Of a DNA stretch of 64,000 nt, positions 11,201 to 21,202 are shown one piece after another (position 1 is the first letter of the stretch; each line of letters opens with the position of its first letter). The translations under genes and the position numbers were made by a program. The stretch spans positions 310,001 to 374,000 of the forward strand of contig NBIV01000009.1 of assembly GCA_003194525.1 (NCBI GenBank). The letters run 5' to 3'. Origin of the DNA: Gracilariopsis chorda (taxonomy: Eukaryota; Rhodophyta; Florideophyceae; Gracilariales; Gracilariaceae). The notes below the pieces were generated by a model. The model was not told where the DNA came from. It did no database searches and saw nothing but the letters and a program-made list of their open reading frames with translations.

Positions 11201-12702
11201 TGCGAACGTTTTCGGAGCGCAGCCAAAGAAGATTCGATTACGCGATCGACATTAGGATTGGCCAAATCGAGTGATGGTTCCTTTCGCAGGGACTCCATAG
11301 TATCCCAGATGCGAAATATGTACCAGTTCCGGCCAAGAATGGTTTGTAGGCCAAGAGCGGACACATGTGCAGCCAAGCCCGAAATCAACCAGTCATCCTC
11401 AAGAGTACGTGGGCGAAGAAACCTTCCGAAGTATGACATCACAACGCCATTCATGATTGCCTCTCTAGCAGCAAACGCGTCATCGATCGATCTTGATGAG
11501 TGCAGCAAGTCTCCGGAAAGCACGACTATGCCACCAGCCCCAGATACGGTAGAACTCGGGTCGAGGCCAAGTGATCCAACAAAAATCTGTTTGTACGAAC
11601 TTATTGGAGGGTCAGCTCCGAAGTAATCGCGACAGAACGCAAGTGATTTGGCAAGCAAAGGGGGTGCGGTGTGAACTAGCTCTTTAGCAAAGCCAGGGAG
11701 GCAGAAGTGAGTTATTGAGTGAGGTATTGTAGGGTCAGGCAAGGGAATGAAAGGGCCAACAGCAAGAACAATCTCAGAAGCCAGTGCGGGAGCGTAAAGG
11801 CTGTACCTGAAGAGCTTTGCAGGCTTTTCTGATGGAGAGGCTTCGGGGGTTAAGGCAATAGTTTCGTTAAGCTCACCCGATGCCACAGCGAACAAGTGGG
11901 TATCGACCACTACGTCAAGGTCAAAGAGGCAGCGGTCATACCAGTTTATGGAGTCTATACACGGCATCCAGAAGCGTGCCATGCCAAATCGGCTTTCAGT
12001 GAGCATGTAGACAGGGTCAAGTACGGGCTTCTCAGCCTTGGTGTTGCCGTAGAACATGGCTCCCGCCAGGGGATCTAACACTTCGTACTCGAGCTTGAGG
12101 TGGACAAGTGGGAGTTTGTCAAGAGGTACAGGCGGAGCGACATTAGCTTCCAGGTCGACTTCTTCTGGTTTGACTTTTTCTGAGCTAGCTTCAGCGACTA
12201 GCTCCTTGAACTCGTCAATAAGGTCTGCGGTGACGCTGACCGGCAAGTCGATGACAAGCTCGCCCTGTTCATTGGCAGCTTGTTGACGCTGCTGCATGCT
12301 GTAGTCAAGGTCAATGATGCGGGATCTGGAGGTTTGGGAGGAGGCGACGCTGAGCAACTCATGGTCATCCAGTGGGGATATGAGACGGTAGGGGGCCGGT
12401 TTGTGGGCAATGAGACAGGAATTGACGCGACATCGGCGCAGGTTGAGACAAACGCTAACGAAATGAATGTTGAGGGCGCAGAAGGTGAAGACGGCTGTGC
12501 CGGTGAGAGTTCGCTTTTGCAAATCTACGTGCAGTTTAAGATGTTGACGCAAAATGCGCCAACCCCTTGCGAGTTCGACGGGGTGGAAGACGGGCGGCCT
12601 GACCTTCTCCGATTTGGTGGAAGTTACCATTCTCTGTGTAGAAGGAGAGAGCGTGGTTGAAAGGTGGAACGGCAGGAAAATGGGCTTATTGCGGAATGAC
12701 AC
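8212..12702 (-). CDS. TAF2: TFIID subunit TAF2 (M1-aminopeptidase-like)
   Basis: A 1,496-residue ORF without visible introns. TAF2 is the large TFIID subunit that contacts the Initiator element during RNA polymerase II promoter recognition. The N-terminal half follows the M1 aminopeptidase fold: a beta-rich leader, then ESRFGMARFWMPCIDS near residue 235, and the zinc-site region near 408-425. There, the HExxH of true peptidases is replaced by NGVVMSYFGRF, as expected for the catalytically dead TAF2 family. A HEAT/ARM-like helical region follows. The C-terminus is Pro/Lys-rich with a poly-lysine run near residue 1443. The more likely start is the second methionine (MVTSTK, 12,630), because the first 24 residues look like leader. 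The gene is divergent from the UBE2T gene. Confidence 0.88.
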   Translation of the reverse strand: MSFRNKPIFLPFHLSTTLSPSTQRMVTSTKSEKVRPPVFHPVELARGWRILRQHLKLHVDLQKRTLTGTAVFTFCALNIHFVSVCLNLRRCRVNSCLIAHKPAPYRLISPLDDHELLSVASSQTSRSRIIDLDYSMQQRQQAANEQGELVIDLPVSVTADLIDEFKELVAEASSEKVKPEEVDLEANVAPPVPLDKLPLVHLKLEYEVLDPLAGAMFYGNTKAEKPVLDPVYMLTESRFGMARFWMPCIDSINWYDRCLFDLDVVVDTHLFAVASGELNETIALTPEASPSEKPAKLFRYSLYAPALASEIVLAVGPFIPLPDPTIPHSITHFCLPGFAKELVHTAPPLLAKSLAFCRDYFGADPPISSYKQIFVGSLGLDPSSTVSGAGGIVVLSGDLLHSSRSIDDAFAAREAIMNGVVMSYFGRFLRPRTLEDDWLISGLAAHVSALGLQTILGRNWYIFRIWDTMESLRKEPSLDLANPNVDRVIESSLAALRKRSHMIVYMIAKRIGGDVLKRALRDIVAEGRNATIAAVSKIDTILSKHIVHVRNSSSSDGDHFHRKLTDLINADSSSNGNLSVVTSGFDDAIQGVGVGPFLKRIRGIIGTDVRSMVRLWASSPGIPRLQVAYHYNARKHCIELVIKQDCLANGHSPAKKGLLFTGTINIRVMETEGEYDHSVEVSDPVFVAEIPCHSRRSKHKSGAQAEKEFNENPARASPILWIRFDPDQEWCTECNFKQTKSAWISVLNSGRDAMGQFEACRGLAGSGHKVIVNKLLTVLKDEQIYWRVRAEAARILSSTEEGLKKLLLYFRESYTESPGEKDGLLLPQNYSNIANYFVKRAVLSAVAESRVKGSRTAKRPQGSVSVEAARFLSLVLSGHDNTGNEFDDDHFLCDVFRACADVAINCIDDPVHATAGYDELSTTDSIVKLMERFRAIEHMVPRRSSLVKSALLKALSDIEVAKLSRQDEKDHGKVLKAMTECEFSPNPTLVKGLYELSSRNCSVSSRVVSASCLANMYGGHLETVLWILARVDSVSSGLGMVDLRKQLCGKQDATEEYAFAESPVLRYRLLDALCDAAQEKLWRNSTSPLASALRRHSSRAIQVCVRIQKLMVEDPDPRVRASALRFAKVVWGSGVPVCLLTRREYWEASRLTELRQPANLVPLKKNASTLPPQITEPRKDAKPLKSHKSSRSSKHGKNGKVSKPGKKRSIKISLNEPVPPRPPVQREPNVAPIDVDATVPLAPSSKPLLKSASLAQAVRKPPRSQHVSAARPPLSRPIPPKPPRSRPLVSVPAPRKPPLSKPRDKEAKAKLPMLRSVPPGNPKKPQHPKPSVPPLGAFPWEPLDSEDKKYFQRAWTEKQSRQPRPFRSVPIPSKPMLSTPKTVKRSASAETDEGVRSTSGLDSDDVALVSHNESRGLENGVDSLHGAEPKKKKKRKRTDDDAKEKKKKKKKKKHKERMEFGDGESSLAGTDAEDNRKVGKFKIKLNGTLAHVARSD

Positions 12703-14250
12703 GGTGGTGCGGAGCGCTCAAAGACGTGGTGCGCTGCGACGGCGCGGGGGCGGAAGCGGAACGGACACCGCGACCGAATGGCGCGCCGCTCTGCAAACGT
12801 CGCATACGGGGGAGAGGCGCAGTGCGCCAAGTTCAAGGTGTGCAGTGAAGACGAGAAGCGCGGCAGCACGAAAAGGTACAAGGGAGATGCGAAGAAGACG
12901 GACTCGGAGGCCCGGGAAGGGGGAGAATGCCAAGAACGGGGAGGTGGAGGGGGGCGTGGACAGTTTTGCGGAGGCGGCTTGGAGGGGAGGTGCGGTTGAA
13001 ACGGTGAGGGTGAGAAGGGGTTGGGGCGAAAAGCGAAGCAATGGCGAGAGGCAGGGGGGAAGTTTTGGCGAAAGCGAAGGAGGGGGCGAGGGGTGAGGGG
13101 TGCAGGGTGGAGGGAGCTGGCGGCGCGAGTGCGCGGCGGAGTTTTGGTGGGCGGCGCTGACTGGGACGGGTGTGTTTGGCGTTTTAATGAAATTGAGGTG
13201 GGCGCTATCAAATTTGTACAGCGCGGTGCAATTTGTGCGCCGGCATTTGGCGCGCGGGCGCTGTCATTGGGCGGTCGCGGCGGAGCGTACACCAAACGTT
13301 TTCGTGGTGGGTGTTTTGCAAGTGCGCCGGCAAGTGTTGCCAGCGCGCTGCTCGGCACTCGGGAAATATTGGTGCACCACCACGGCCGTTCTCGGTAGAG
13401 TGCAAGCAGTCAAGACGCTTTTCACTTCCAGTTGCACGGCGTTCCACAGTGGCGATGCGCGGAGGGGGACGGGCATAGCACGGTGGGCGCGCGTGAGCAG
13501 ACAGGGGAGGGGGGGGGGGCCACGGAGCGGCGAGGGCTGGAACGGGATGAACAGAGCTTGCGGAAGGGCGATAACACAAGTCCTCACATAGTGGCGGTAG
13601 GCTCACAGCTCTCACAGTACGGTTACAACACACATACGCACAAACTGGCACGGTTGGGCAAAATGAGCAGCGGCGACACAGCGGCGAGTTGAAAAAAAAA
13701 AAAACGTGATTTGCCAGCCAGCCGAGCACAGGACGATGGGCAGCCCGCCTGGGTCGGCAGCCGGTCAGACAAGAGCGAGCGCACCGACGCAGCATGAGCG
13801 CTTTAAGTACGCGCCCGCGCGCCACACTCATGCGCTGCACTCGCTGCGCGCTGTTCGTCTTTTTCCGAAATTTGTTCGCACCTGCCCTTTGTACCCACTC
13901 GACAGCGGCGCTGCTGCGTACACAGCTGCACAGCTGGCAGCATGACAGTGCGCGCGCGCCCTCTTGCGAGTCGAACCGCCAATCATCTTCGCCCCCATTT
14001 AGGTCTCCGTCACTGGTGCTGTCCCTTCGCTCGCTGCCCCCTGCTTACACAGCTTTACAGGTGCGCGTGCGCTTTCAACTTTTCTCCCGCCAAATTTGGC
14101 CAACCGAACACCCTCTCGAATCGCAAACCACCACTGCGTCGACGTGCATCCACGTTGTTGCCGCATTCTGTCTTCCCTCCCCGCCTTCTTTGCTATCGCG
14201 TGAGCCGGTGCTCTTTCCCTCCACCCCTGCCCCCCTCCGCGCCTTGTCGA
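12703..14250. promoter_or_regulatory. GC-rich bidirectional promoter interval, TAF2/UBE2T
   Basis: A 1.5 kb GC-rich spacer between two divergent start codons, with CpG-rich runs and an A13 tract near 13,692. Long ORFs on both strands are a by-product of GC content and have no recognisable domains. Three E2F-like sites are visible: TTTTGGCGAAA (13,063-13,073), TTTGGCGCGC (13,246-13,255) and TCTCCCGCCAAA (14,083-14,094). Confidence 0.55.
14083..14094 (-). promoter_or_regulatory. E2F-like site upstream of the UBE2T gene
   Basis: TCTCCCGCCAAA is the reverse of TTTGGCGGGAGA, close to the E2F/DP consensus TTTSSCGC. It lies about 160 bp upstream of the E2 start codon. UBE2T is S-phase regulated in animals, so an E2F site is plausible. 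This is sequence match only. Confidence 0.4.
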
Positions 14251-14931
14251 ATGAATACCTCCGTCGCAAACAAGCGAATAAAGCGCGAACTCGACCTGCT
14301 CGCACGCGGTAGTGCCGCCCCCGGCATAGCCGCCTGGGCTCGCGATGAAGCCTCACGACTAGATCTGCTCGATGCCGAGATCTGTGGCGCAGCAGACACC
14401 CCGTACCACTCCGGCGTCTTCCGTCTCGAGCTCCATATCCCGCGCGAATACCCCTTCAAACCGCCCCGCGTCCGCTTCCTCACCAAGATATACCACCCTA
14501 ACATCGACACAGAAGGGCGCATTTGTCTCGACAGTCTCAACATGCCGCCCAACGGCGCATGGAAACCGTCCCTCAATATAGCCACAGTGCTTACAACCAT
14601 TCAGGCCCTCATGTCCACCCCAAACGCGGACGACGGCCTTATGGCCGATATCACCGATGAGTATCGAACAACTCCCGCCGTCTTCCGACGCAAGGCAGAG
14701 GAGTGGACAAATATGTACGCCAATCCCCGCAACAGTCATAAGTGCTCTGACGCTGCAAACCCTCCACAGGGCGGTCAACTCGACCAAAACGAATCGCATC
14801 CATCCGATAGTCAACAGCATGCCGCCAAACAATTGCCCTCACTACATGAGCAAAATGCTGATCATGATGAGGATGCAATCGAACCGCAACCCACCTTGGG
14901 ACCACTCAACAAGAAGCAGAGACTGCGCTGA
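14251..14931 (+). CDS. UBE2T: UBE2T-type ubiquitin-conjugating enzyme (Fanconi pathway)
   Basis: A 226-residue protein whose UBC fold covers residues 8-160. The HPN motif (YHPNID) is followed by GRICLDSL with catalytic Cys92. The block PPNGAWKPSLNIATVL followed by a TTIQALMSTPN run is characteristic of UBE2T, the E2 that monoubiquitinates FANCD2/FANCI with FANCL during interstrand-crosslink repair in the nucleus. The C-terminal tail is acidic and polar and ends KKQRLR, a possible nuclear signal. The ORF extends upstream to 13,942, but I start at MNTSV because the extension is compositionally like the promoter and the E2 fold begins directly after. No intron is seen. A UBC12-like or other E2 is the alternative, less well matched. 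Confidence 0.85.
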   Translation: MNTSVANKRIKRELDLLARGSAAPGIAAWARDEASRLDLLDAEICGAADTPYHSGVFRLELHIPREYPFKPPRVRFLTKIYHPNIDTEGRICLDSLNMPPNGAWKPSLNIATVLTTIQALMSTPNADDGLMADITDEYRTTPAVFRRKAEEWTNMYANPRNSHKCSDAANPPQGGQLDQNESHPSDSQQHAAKQLPSLHEQNADHDEDAIEPQPTLGPLNKKQRLR

Positions 14932-15592
14932 TTTATTCGGTGCTCGAAAAGCAATTAAAGTGTACAATGGTTTGCGTTGCTCCCTGTCTTTTTTGACTTA
15001 ATACGTTGAGTTGCCTCTTTGTGTACCTGTATCTAACTGAGAATGAAAGTTGTTCATGATGGACATGTAGTCGACGAAATTGTTTAGGACGCCCTCCTCT
15101 GGCAGAGAGTACGAGGAGAGCCTCGTAGAAAATTGGAGGCAAATCAGATTTCGGATGCACTGTTGGTGCAATTATCTGCCACCAGCTTCACGTAAACTTC
15201 GTGTACGCCCTGTATTCGAGATTCCTACCAGATTTGTCTTTGCGTAAATGCTCTAATACACTAATGAAGTCTGCATATTAAATCTACAAAAAGGTACAAA
15301 TCCTGATACAGAACCAACTGCAGTGTGAGACCTGATTTGAGATTGCCAACAGTACCACGTGGGCGCTTCACAGCCCCTAATTCAGAGATGCGCTGTGCGC
15401 AGATTGCAATTGCGTTTGCGGCTACGGCGTTGAGATTGCACGTCACCCAGCGTCATTGTTTAGAGCCGCGTCCACTTTCCTGCACGCTTCAATTTATATC
15501 GGTACACCTCGGGGTATTCTGTTTTCGCCCTTGCCGTTTAAACCCGTTCCCCGTTTGTGTTGAGTTGCCGTCTGCGAAAGTAATCGTGTATC
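14932..15592. other. intergenic, nothing recognised
   Basis: Spacer between the E2 gene and the next co-directional gene. It presumably holds the E2 terminator and the downstream promoter; no specific site could be supported. Confidence 0.4.
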
Positions 15593-16045
15593 ATGTCGTC
15601 CTTGAACTTTGTATTGCCGTCACCGTTGACGACCACCGTGTTTGCTGCACCTGCACTCTCCTCGTCCTGCTCAAAGTTTGCCCCCCGTACGCCGCTGTCC
15701 ATCAGCGCTTCCGTCAGGCGCGGGGCCGTACTTCGCATGAGTAGCGATTCAGACCGTTCTGACGGCTATGTAATTCGTGAATCTAGTTACCGCGACCCGG
15801 ATGAGAATTCTGATGACGACTCTGGAGATGGATTCATGGGAGAAGCTGAAATGGATGATATTCTTGGCGTTTCTATGCCAGATGACCTGGCTTCGTTTGA
15901 GCGTCGCGAAATTGCGAATACCCAGTCGAGGGAAGAGCTTGTTGAAAAGTTGAAGGAGATTAAGTTCAGGAGGAGGGACATCATGGATGATAGGAGGAGA
16001 GGTTTGGGTATGGATAACGTCAACAATTATCTCCAGAACCTTTGA
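15593..16045 (+). CDS. small acidic protein, probably plastid-targeted, function unknown
   Basis: A 150-residue ORF. Residues 1-48 are Ser/Thr/Ala/Pro-rich with basic residues and almost no acidic ones, and end in V-L-R-M (46-49), a typical plastid transit peptide layout with cleavage near Met49. The mature part is about 100 residues: a very acidic first half (Asp/Ser/Glu) and a charged helical C-terminus that includes EELVEKLKEIKFRRRDIMDD. I do not recognise the family. The sharp change in composition at residue 49 argues for a real targeted protein rather than a chance ORF. The gene is co-directional with the upstream E2 gene. Confidence 0.6.
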   Translation: MSSLNFVLPSPLTTTVFAAPALSSSCSKFAPRTPLSISASVRRGAVLRMSSDSDRSDGYVIRESSYRDPDENSDDDSGDGFMGEAEMDDILGVSMPDDLASFERREIANTQSREELVEKLKEIKFRRRDIMDDRRRGLGMDNVNNYLQNL

Positions 16046-16576
16046 CCTCTCGTTGAATTGTCTGTTTGTTTGGGCTTCCACTAGAATAAACTTGCATGCG
16101 TGTTTTTGTTTGTGCTGCTGTAGTGCGGCCCATGTGAGCGTGAACGTGTTGCCACTTCCAAGGAGCTCTTCCGCTGCCATGTGCCCGTCAAAGGCTACCG
16201 GTCGACAGTTTATTGCAATCATGCTGTGCTTGTAAGGTGACTACCGGGAAGCAGACCAAAGCGCTACGAGCGGGTGTTTTGGTGGCGTATGTGGCTCAGA
16301 GCGCCTTGAGCGGACGGTTAACGGGCGTTTCGCACGGCGACGACAGGCCGGTCTCGCGATGGCGGCGACGCGCGCAGCAAAGCTGTGATTGAAAAGCTAC
16401 AGATGCGGAGTCTCTAATGAAAAAAGAGTGGTAATTCTAACCGATTCGCTGTTCGCAGACAAGGGTTAGCGCTACTAACGAAGCAACCGCAGGAAGCACA
16501 GCGGCTGCTGCGAAGTTGCCCACCGGGGTGGTAACAACTGTTTGAATCGCTGCTACCTGTCACTTGCAGAAGGAAG

Positions 16577-16605
16577 ACGAACGAACGAACGAACGAACGA
16601 ACGAA
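16577..16605. repeat. (ACGA)7 microsatellite
   Basis: Seven perfect ACGA units. They create a short repetitive reading frame on the minus strand that is not a gene. Confidence 0.95.
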
Positions 16606-17329
16606 TGATTTCCTATATTCTATGCTTATGTGTGGGAGCCCCCCCCCCCTCCCCCTTCCTTCACTCTGCATGCCTCCGAAGGAAGACGGGCTTGCGAGAA
16701 CAGTGCACGTGTACATGAAATGAGGAAAGGAAATCGCACCTTGTGAACATCATGGCTTCGTGGACCGATGGTGCCGAGGATAGATCGGATGATAAGGACG
16801 AGGCATAGAGAGCTCCGCACGTTTGAAGCTTCCCCTCACTTCCCATTATTTCTTCCCTTTCTCTCTCTTTTGCGAACACACATACATTAAATAATAGTAG
16901 CGCGAGGGTTTGCTAAGAACCCCAACAACCTATAATACTTACTCCCATACCGTCGCCACGAACTACAAACCAGCAGCCGTGCTACACTCACTGGGCTACA
17001 TATGATACGAAGAAAGTATTAGGTCCCGTAGGTGTCTTCAACCGCTGAAGCGTGTTGTTTCCGACGACTATCGCCTTCTTCTCTTCCCCTGTTCATTCAC
17101 TACTTCCCTTTGCTTCAATGATAAAGAATTATCAAGAGCCCATCGCCAGCTGTTTTCTGCCCCTGCGCCAAGTCCCACGCCGATCACATACATGTTAGAA
17201 TAGAGATCTCGAAGCTTTTGTAGCGGGAAATGTGACGTATCTCTCTATGTTCGTTTTGTTCTGAAGCGGCCTATAAATATCAGTGTCCTTTCTCTATCTC
17301 ACTTTATCGGTCCCTAGTATGTCTAATTC

Positions 17330-18260
17330 CTCTCTCTCTCTTTATAGGGGCCTATGTATAACTCCCACATAGCGCAGATCGTTTCCGTTCAAAGAAACGT
17401 TCTCTCACCAGGTAGACCAACACTTTCACAGGCTATCGTCTAATGATCTCTCCAATTGATAAATCACCCCGTTCACGCAAAGAAGGTAAGCATATCTACC
17501 TAGATATGTTCCTCAATGGGCATCGGAGCAAGAAATGCTCTACGTCGTTCAGCACTCTAGGCCTACTTCTTCTTTCTTCTTCTTTATTGTGGACAACAGC
17601 TTTCTATTTCTAAGCTGAAGGAGAGCTTTTAGTAAAAGCTTTCTCTATTCAGGAAGGCCAAGAACTTCTGTGGCTCCTGTCGGATTAACTGCTGTATGCT
17701 TTCCTTACATTTCCTTGGGAGACCAGCTAACAACTCTCTACGGGCTGCATTTGTCTTAGGGCATCGATAAATGACATTCTCAACGTCTTTCTTCACGTTC
17801 GTTCCACAGTCACATCTGAGCGTTTTGGGCGCTAGGCCTACATGTGCAAACTAGTCTCCTCTTCAATACGTGCGACCCTAATGGCTGTAGACAAGGAGTG
17901 TGCCCTTCAGCCAGCTGAGATAAAGCAACCTCTGCCTCCCTTCGAGAAAGTCTTTGTTCTAGTTCTTGTGGCATAGATTGAAGCAATGGCCGAGTATGGT
18001 TCTTTTTTTTGCTCTTCTTCCGAAATCAGCACAATCAATGGGTACAGCAAGCTGAGTTGCAATCGTAATATCAAGAGCCTTCTAGGCCAGATTGTCTACG
18101 AATTCATTTCTTCTCAGTCGACAGTGACTGCGGGCCCAAACCATTCCGTTGGGCAGACCCAAACATCTTCGTTAATTAGTTGTGAGACTTCTTGCATGGC
18201 ATAAGATTGGTTCCGCGCAGCACCACTCAAGTTCTCCATAACACCTTGTGAGACCGTAAC
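17330..18260 (-). mobile_element. LINE (non-LTR) 3' end with RNase H remnant
   Basis: On the minus strand around 18,100-18,200 the translation reads W-A-R-S-H-x-R-L-R-R-N-E-F-V-D-N-L-A, matching the C-terminal block of retroelement RNase H (W-x-x-S-H-x-G-x-x-G-N-E-x-A-D-x-L-A). A downstream segment with EQRLSRREAEVALSQLAEGH matches the second copy at 18.6 kb. The 3' tail at 17,338-17,480 is shared with 18,350-18,490 and 5,940-6,095. It is broken by stops and frameshifts. Upstream RT domains are absent, as expected for 5'-truncated LINEs. Confidence 0.55.
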
Positions 18261-18341
18261 AATCCTTACATTACCTTTCTAACCGAAGAAAACTCTGTCT
18301 CGTACTCTCTGCTTACCTTTCAATAATGTGATTGCCTCGGA

Positions 18342-19000
18342 AATGAATGAACTAATTCCTACATTGTGCAGATCGTTTTATTTCAAAGAAACGTTCTCTC
18401 ACTAGCTACGAAGGTAGACCAACACATTCACAGGCCTCTTTCTAATCATTTCGTCAACTGGTAAATCACAACGGTCGCAAAGGGGAGGTCTGCCTACTCA
18501 TCAGTTGAGTAACTCCAAAGGCATCGCAATAGAAAGTGCTTAAAGTCGTTCAACACTCCAGGCCTGCAAGTACAAGCTAGTCTCTTCTAGAGTAGATAAG
18601 AGCCAACCAGATGCAAACAAGGAGTGTGTACCAGAGCCAACTGATGGAAAGTCACTTCCACGTCTCTTTGCCAAACTACTTTTTTCCAACCCTTCTGGGA
18701 CAGACTTCAGCAGCGATTGAGGGTGTGCTTTGACTTTCACTCATTTTCCCCGTCAGCGAAATCAGTGTCCTCGTCTTCAAGAGAAACGCTAATGCTAATT
18801 TTGTGCTGCAAGGCAACCTGAGAATGCTCCTGGGTGCGTCTTCGCAGCGAAGTAATCCGACGTACGGAGGTTCTGATCTCTGTCGTTCATTAACTTTCTA
18901 ATCGTTTTGCGCACAAATGGACAGCTTGAGAACGCGAACAAAGACTTGGAGCAATTGGTTTAGGACAATCATAGACCAGTCTCTTAGCTCTTGTCAAGCG
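18342..19000 (-). mobile_element. second LINE 3' end, same family, same orientation
   Basis: The minus-strand translation at 18,540-18,740 (V-P-E-G-L-E-K and H-S-L-F-A-S-G-W-L-L-S) aligns in order with the corresponding part of the 17.3-18.3 kb copy. The 3' tails also align. The two copies form a diverged tandem of about 1 kb period. Confidence 0.5.
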
Positions 19001-20313
19001 CATGAAGGAAGGTTGAGGGTGAACCCAATTCTTTTTCTTTATCTTGTGTCCAGTGGAAGGACAAGAGCCACGAGCGTTATTACTCCCTGAGCGTTTACTT
19101 TCTACTTTTATTCAGGACAATTGCGATTCAGAGACAACTTCGTCGTGAGGCCCTCGCTATATCATAAGTTACAATGACTGTAGCCCCGAAGGGGCTCGGA
19201 TCCTTGTCGCCAAGTGGCTAGAACTAGCGTCCCTATCTCCTCTTCGGGAAGACAAGGTATTAACGCCCAGTCATTAGTCTGAACATAGCCAGGCAAGCTC
19301 CTAGTATATCTAGATATAGAGAAGGGATTTTCATAAACCAGTCTCTACGGCTGTCTCGGAATGAGGAACTCGGCCTCCATAAAGACACATTTCAACATTC
19401 TAGCCCGACCATGTTTAACTATCGACGTGACACTAGGCACTTGGCGTAGCCAAGTTCTGGTGAAATCTACATATGTGGTAATTTCGGGTTTACTCTTCAA
19501 CTTAGCGCTTGATTTGCGTCAACATTGCTTCTGCTCGTAGTATTACCGCTTCAAGTGCTGTACATGTGTGCGCACGTACACATGGGCGTTTTCTTTCCAT
19601 GTATACGCTCCGTGTTGAGCTTATTATTCATTTGCATCCACAAAGCGAAAGGGTGGAAGGACAAAGAAAGTGGGGAGGGGAAGACCGCGAGGAACGTAAT
19701 TTCCGTTCAGGTTTGGGGTTGTTCATTTTGGTTTCTGAAACTTGACATCGTTCCGAAGTAGGATTGGCATTTTTGGCAAACGATCACGTGCTCAGTGTAA
19801 GTTGAGGTACAACAAGCACCGTTGGTACAAACATAATACAACATATTGATTTAGGTTGTAGCTGTTGACGCAATATACCTTGATGATAGAGGTTGTCAGA
19901 ACAAACAGAGAAGAAACAGAGGAGAGTAGTACATCGGTTAGTGCAAGGTGTGAGGCTCTAGTACAATAGCTTTGCCGTTCCGTTTACAGAAAACGAATCA
20001 TTCAAATGTTGAGCGGCGACGTATTCTTGGAAGCGGCTTCTGCCAGACATGATTGATTCCGTTCCTGGCAGCCTCTTGAAACGAAATGCCACGGGGTTGA
20101 AACCTTAACCGCGCGACACCTTGCGACACCAATTATACCTCTCTTGCTTTTCTTGCATACAGAAAAAGGGGTATCTGGCTTATAGATGGCTTGAAGCAGA
20201 ACGGCAGTAATTTCTGCATCGCCGCGCCTTTTGTGCTTTTTGCTTTTGAACCCAAGGGACAGATTGTGCAGAAACCCGACGAGCCCGAGCCCTGCAAATC
20301 ACTCGTTGTAACA
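19001..20313. other. intergenic, nothing recognised
   Basis: No ORF with recognisable motifs and no clear repeat. It includes a short GC hairpin GCCCCGAAGGGGC near 19,180. Confidence 0.4.
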
Positions 20314-21062
20314 ATGGAGTCTCCCTCAACTCCAAAACGCAAGCGTGGTAAGCAAGCATCACACCCGTCAGTCAGTTCGAGTTTCTGACACACTGTCTGA
20401 TTTATGCGTCACATGGTGCATCGGATCCAACAGCTATGCGAGAAACTACTGAAGACGTTCCGCGCGCACCTGTGAAGGCTGGCTGTAGCAAAAAACGAAG
20501 AGTGAATAAAGCCGCAGACGTCACTCATGATATATTTCGTTGTATACAGTTTGACGAAGAGAAAGAAAGTAATTACGATAATACATGCGGAGATCAAGGA
20601 GTACCGTCGAGTAAGATGCGTCGGGTAACTTTCGCTAATCCCTTAACAGAAGAGATCCCAGCTCCAGAATATCATCACAAAGACACAGATTCATCCTCCG
20701 CATCGTAAGTGCTTAATGCGTCACATTCTGGCACACTTGATAATCCAGACTTTCTACGAATGTTCGGTTTGGTAGAATGGAGTAACCACATAGTGAGTGA
20801 GAGAGCCGGTGGTACTGACCATGTTCATTCCCAATTTTTTGTTCTTGAGCTAAGTTCGCACTCCGGTCACAGTCTTGATAAACAGTTCTACCGGGACAAC
20901 GTGCGGCTTTCTGCTCTTTCCGAGGCGTGGCTTCTCCGTGAACATGACGCGGATGAGTTCGAACGAAGGTGGCCACTATTATCTGAAGAGAGATATGTTG
21001 TTCAAGTGGAAACCATCCAGTCGTCATCTAAAACCGAGACCAATACTCTATGGTTAATGTGA
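20314..21062 (+). CDS. putative PP1-docking regulatory protein, three exons
   Basis: Proposed exons are 20,314-20,347, 20,434-20,704 and 20,783-21,062, removing an 86-bp intron (GTAAGC...CAACAG) and a 78-bp intron (GTAAGT...ATGGAG). The junctions keep one open frame of 194 codons (585 nt with stop), whereas unspliced DNA has stops. Residues 75-78 read R-V-T-F inside KMRRVTFANPLTEEIP, a canonical protein phosphatase 1 docking motif with the F-A-x-x-L-x-E-E tail seen in many PP1 partners. The N-terminus is basic (TPKRKR, KKRRVNK) and suggests a nuclear location. The rest is polar with no recognised domain. The first intron is well supported; the exact second 3' splice site is the weaker point. 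The gene converges on the bHLH gene with a 140-bp gap. Confidence 0.6.
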
Positions 21063-21202
21063 CAGAAGTATCAGATAGCGAGCACTGAAATGACTTTCAT
21101 CGGGCTGAAGTAAGCGATTGTCAATGTTTTTCCCTCACTAGGCGCAGGCCAAAGCTAAGATGAGGTCAGCCTGCCCAGATGAGTATATATGTACACGAAC
21201 AG

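Noticed and set aside
12624..13358. 244-codon Pro/Ser-rich minus ORF upstream of TAF2
   Set aside because: Overlaps the TAF2 start and promoter; low-complexity translation of GC-rich sequence.
13208..13840. 210-codon minus-strand ORF between TAF2 and UBE2T
   Set aside because: GC-rich promoter DNA gives long ORFs on both strands here; composition is Cys/Pro/Arg noise with no domain.
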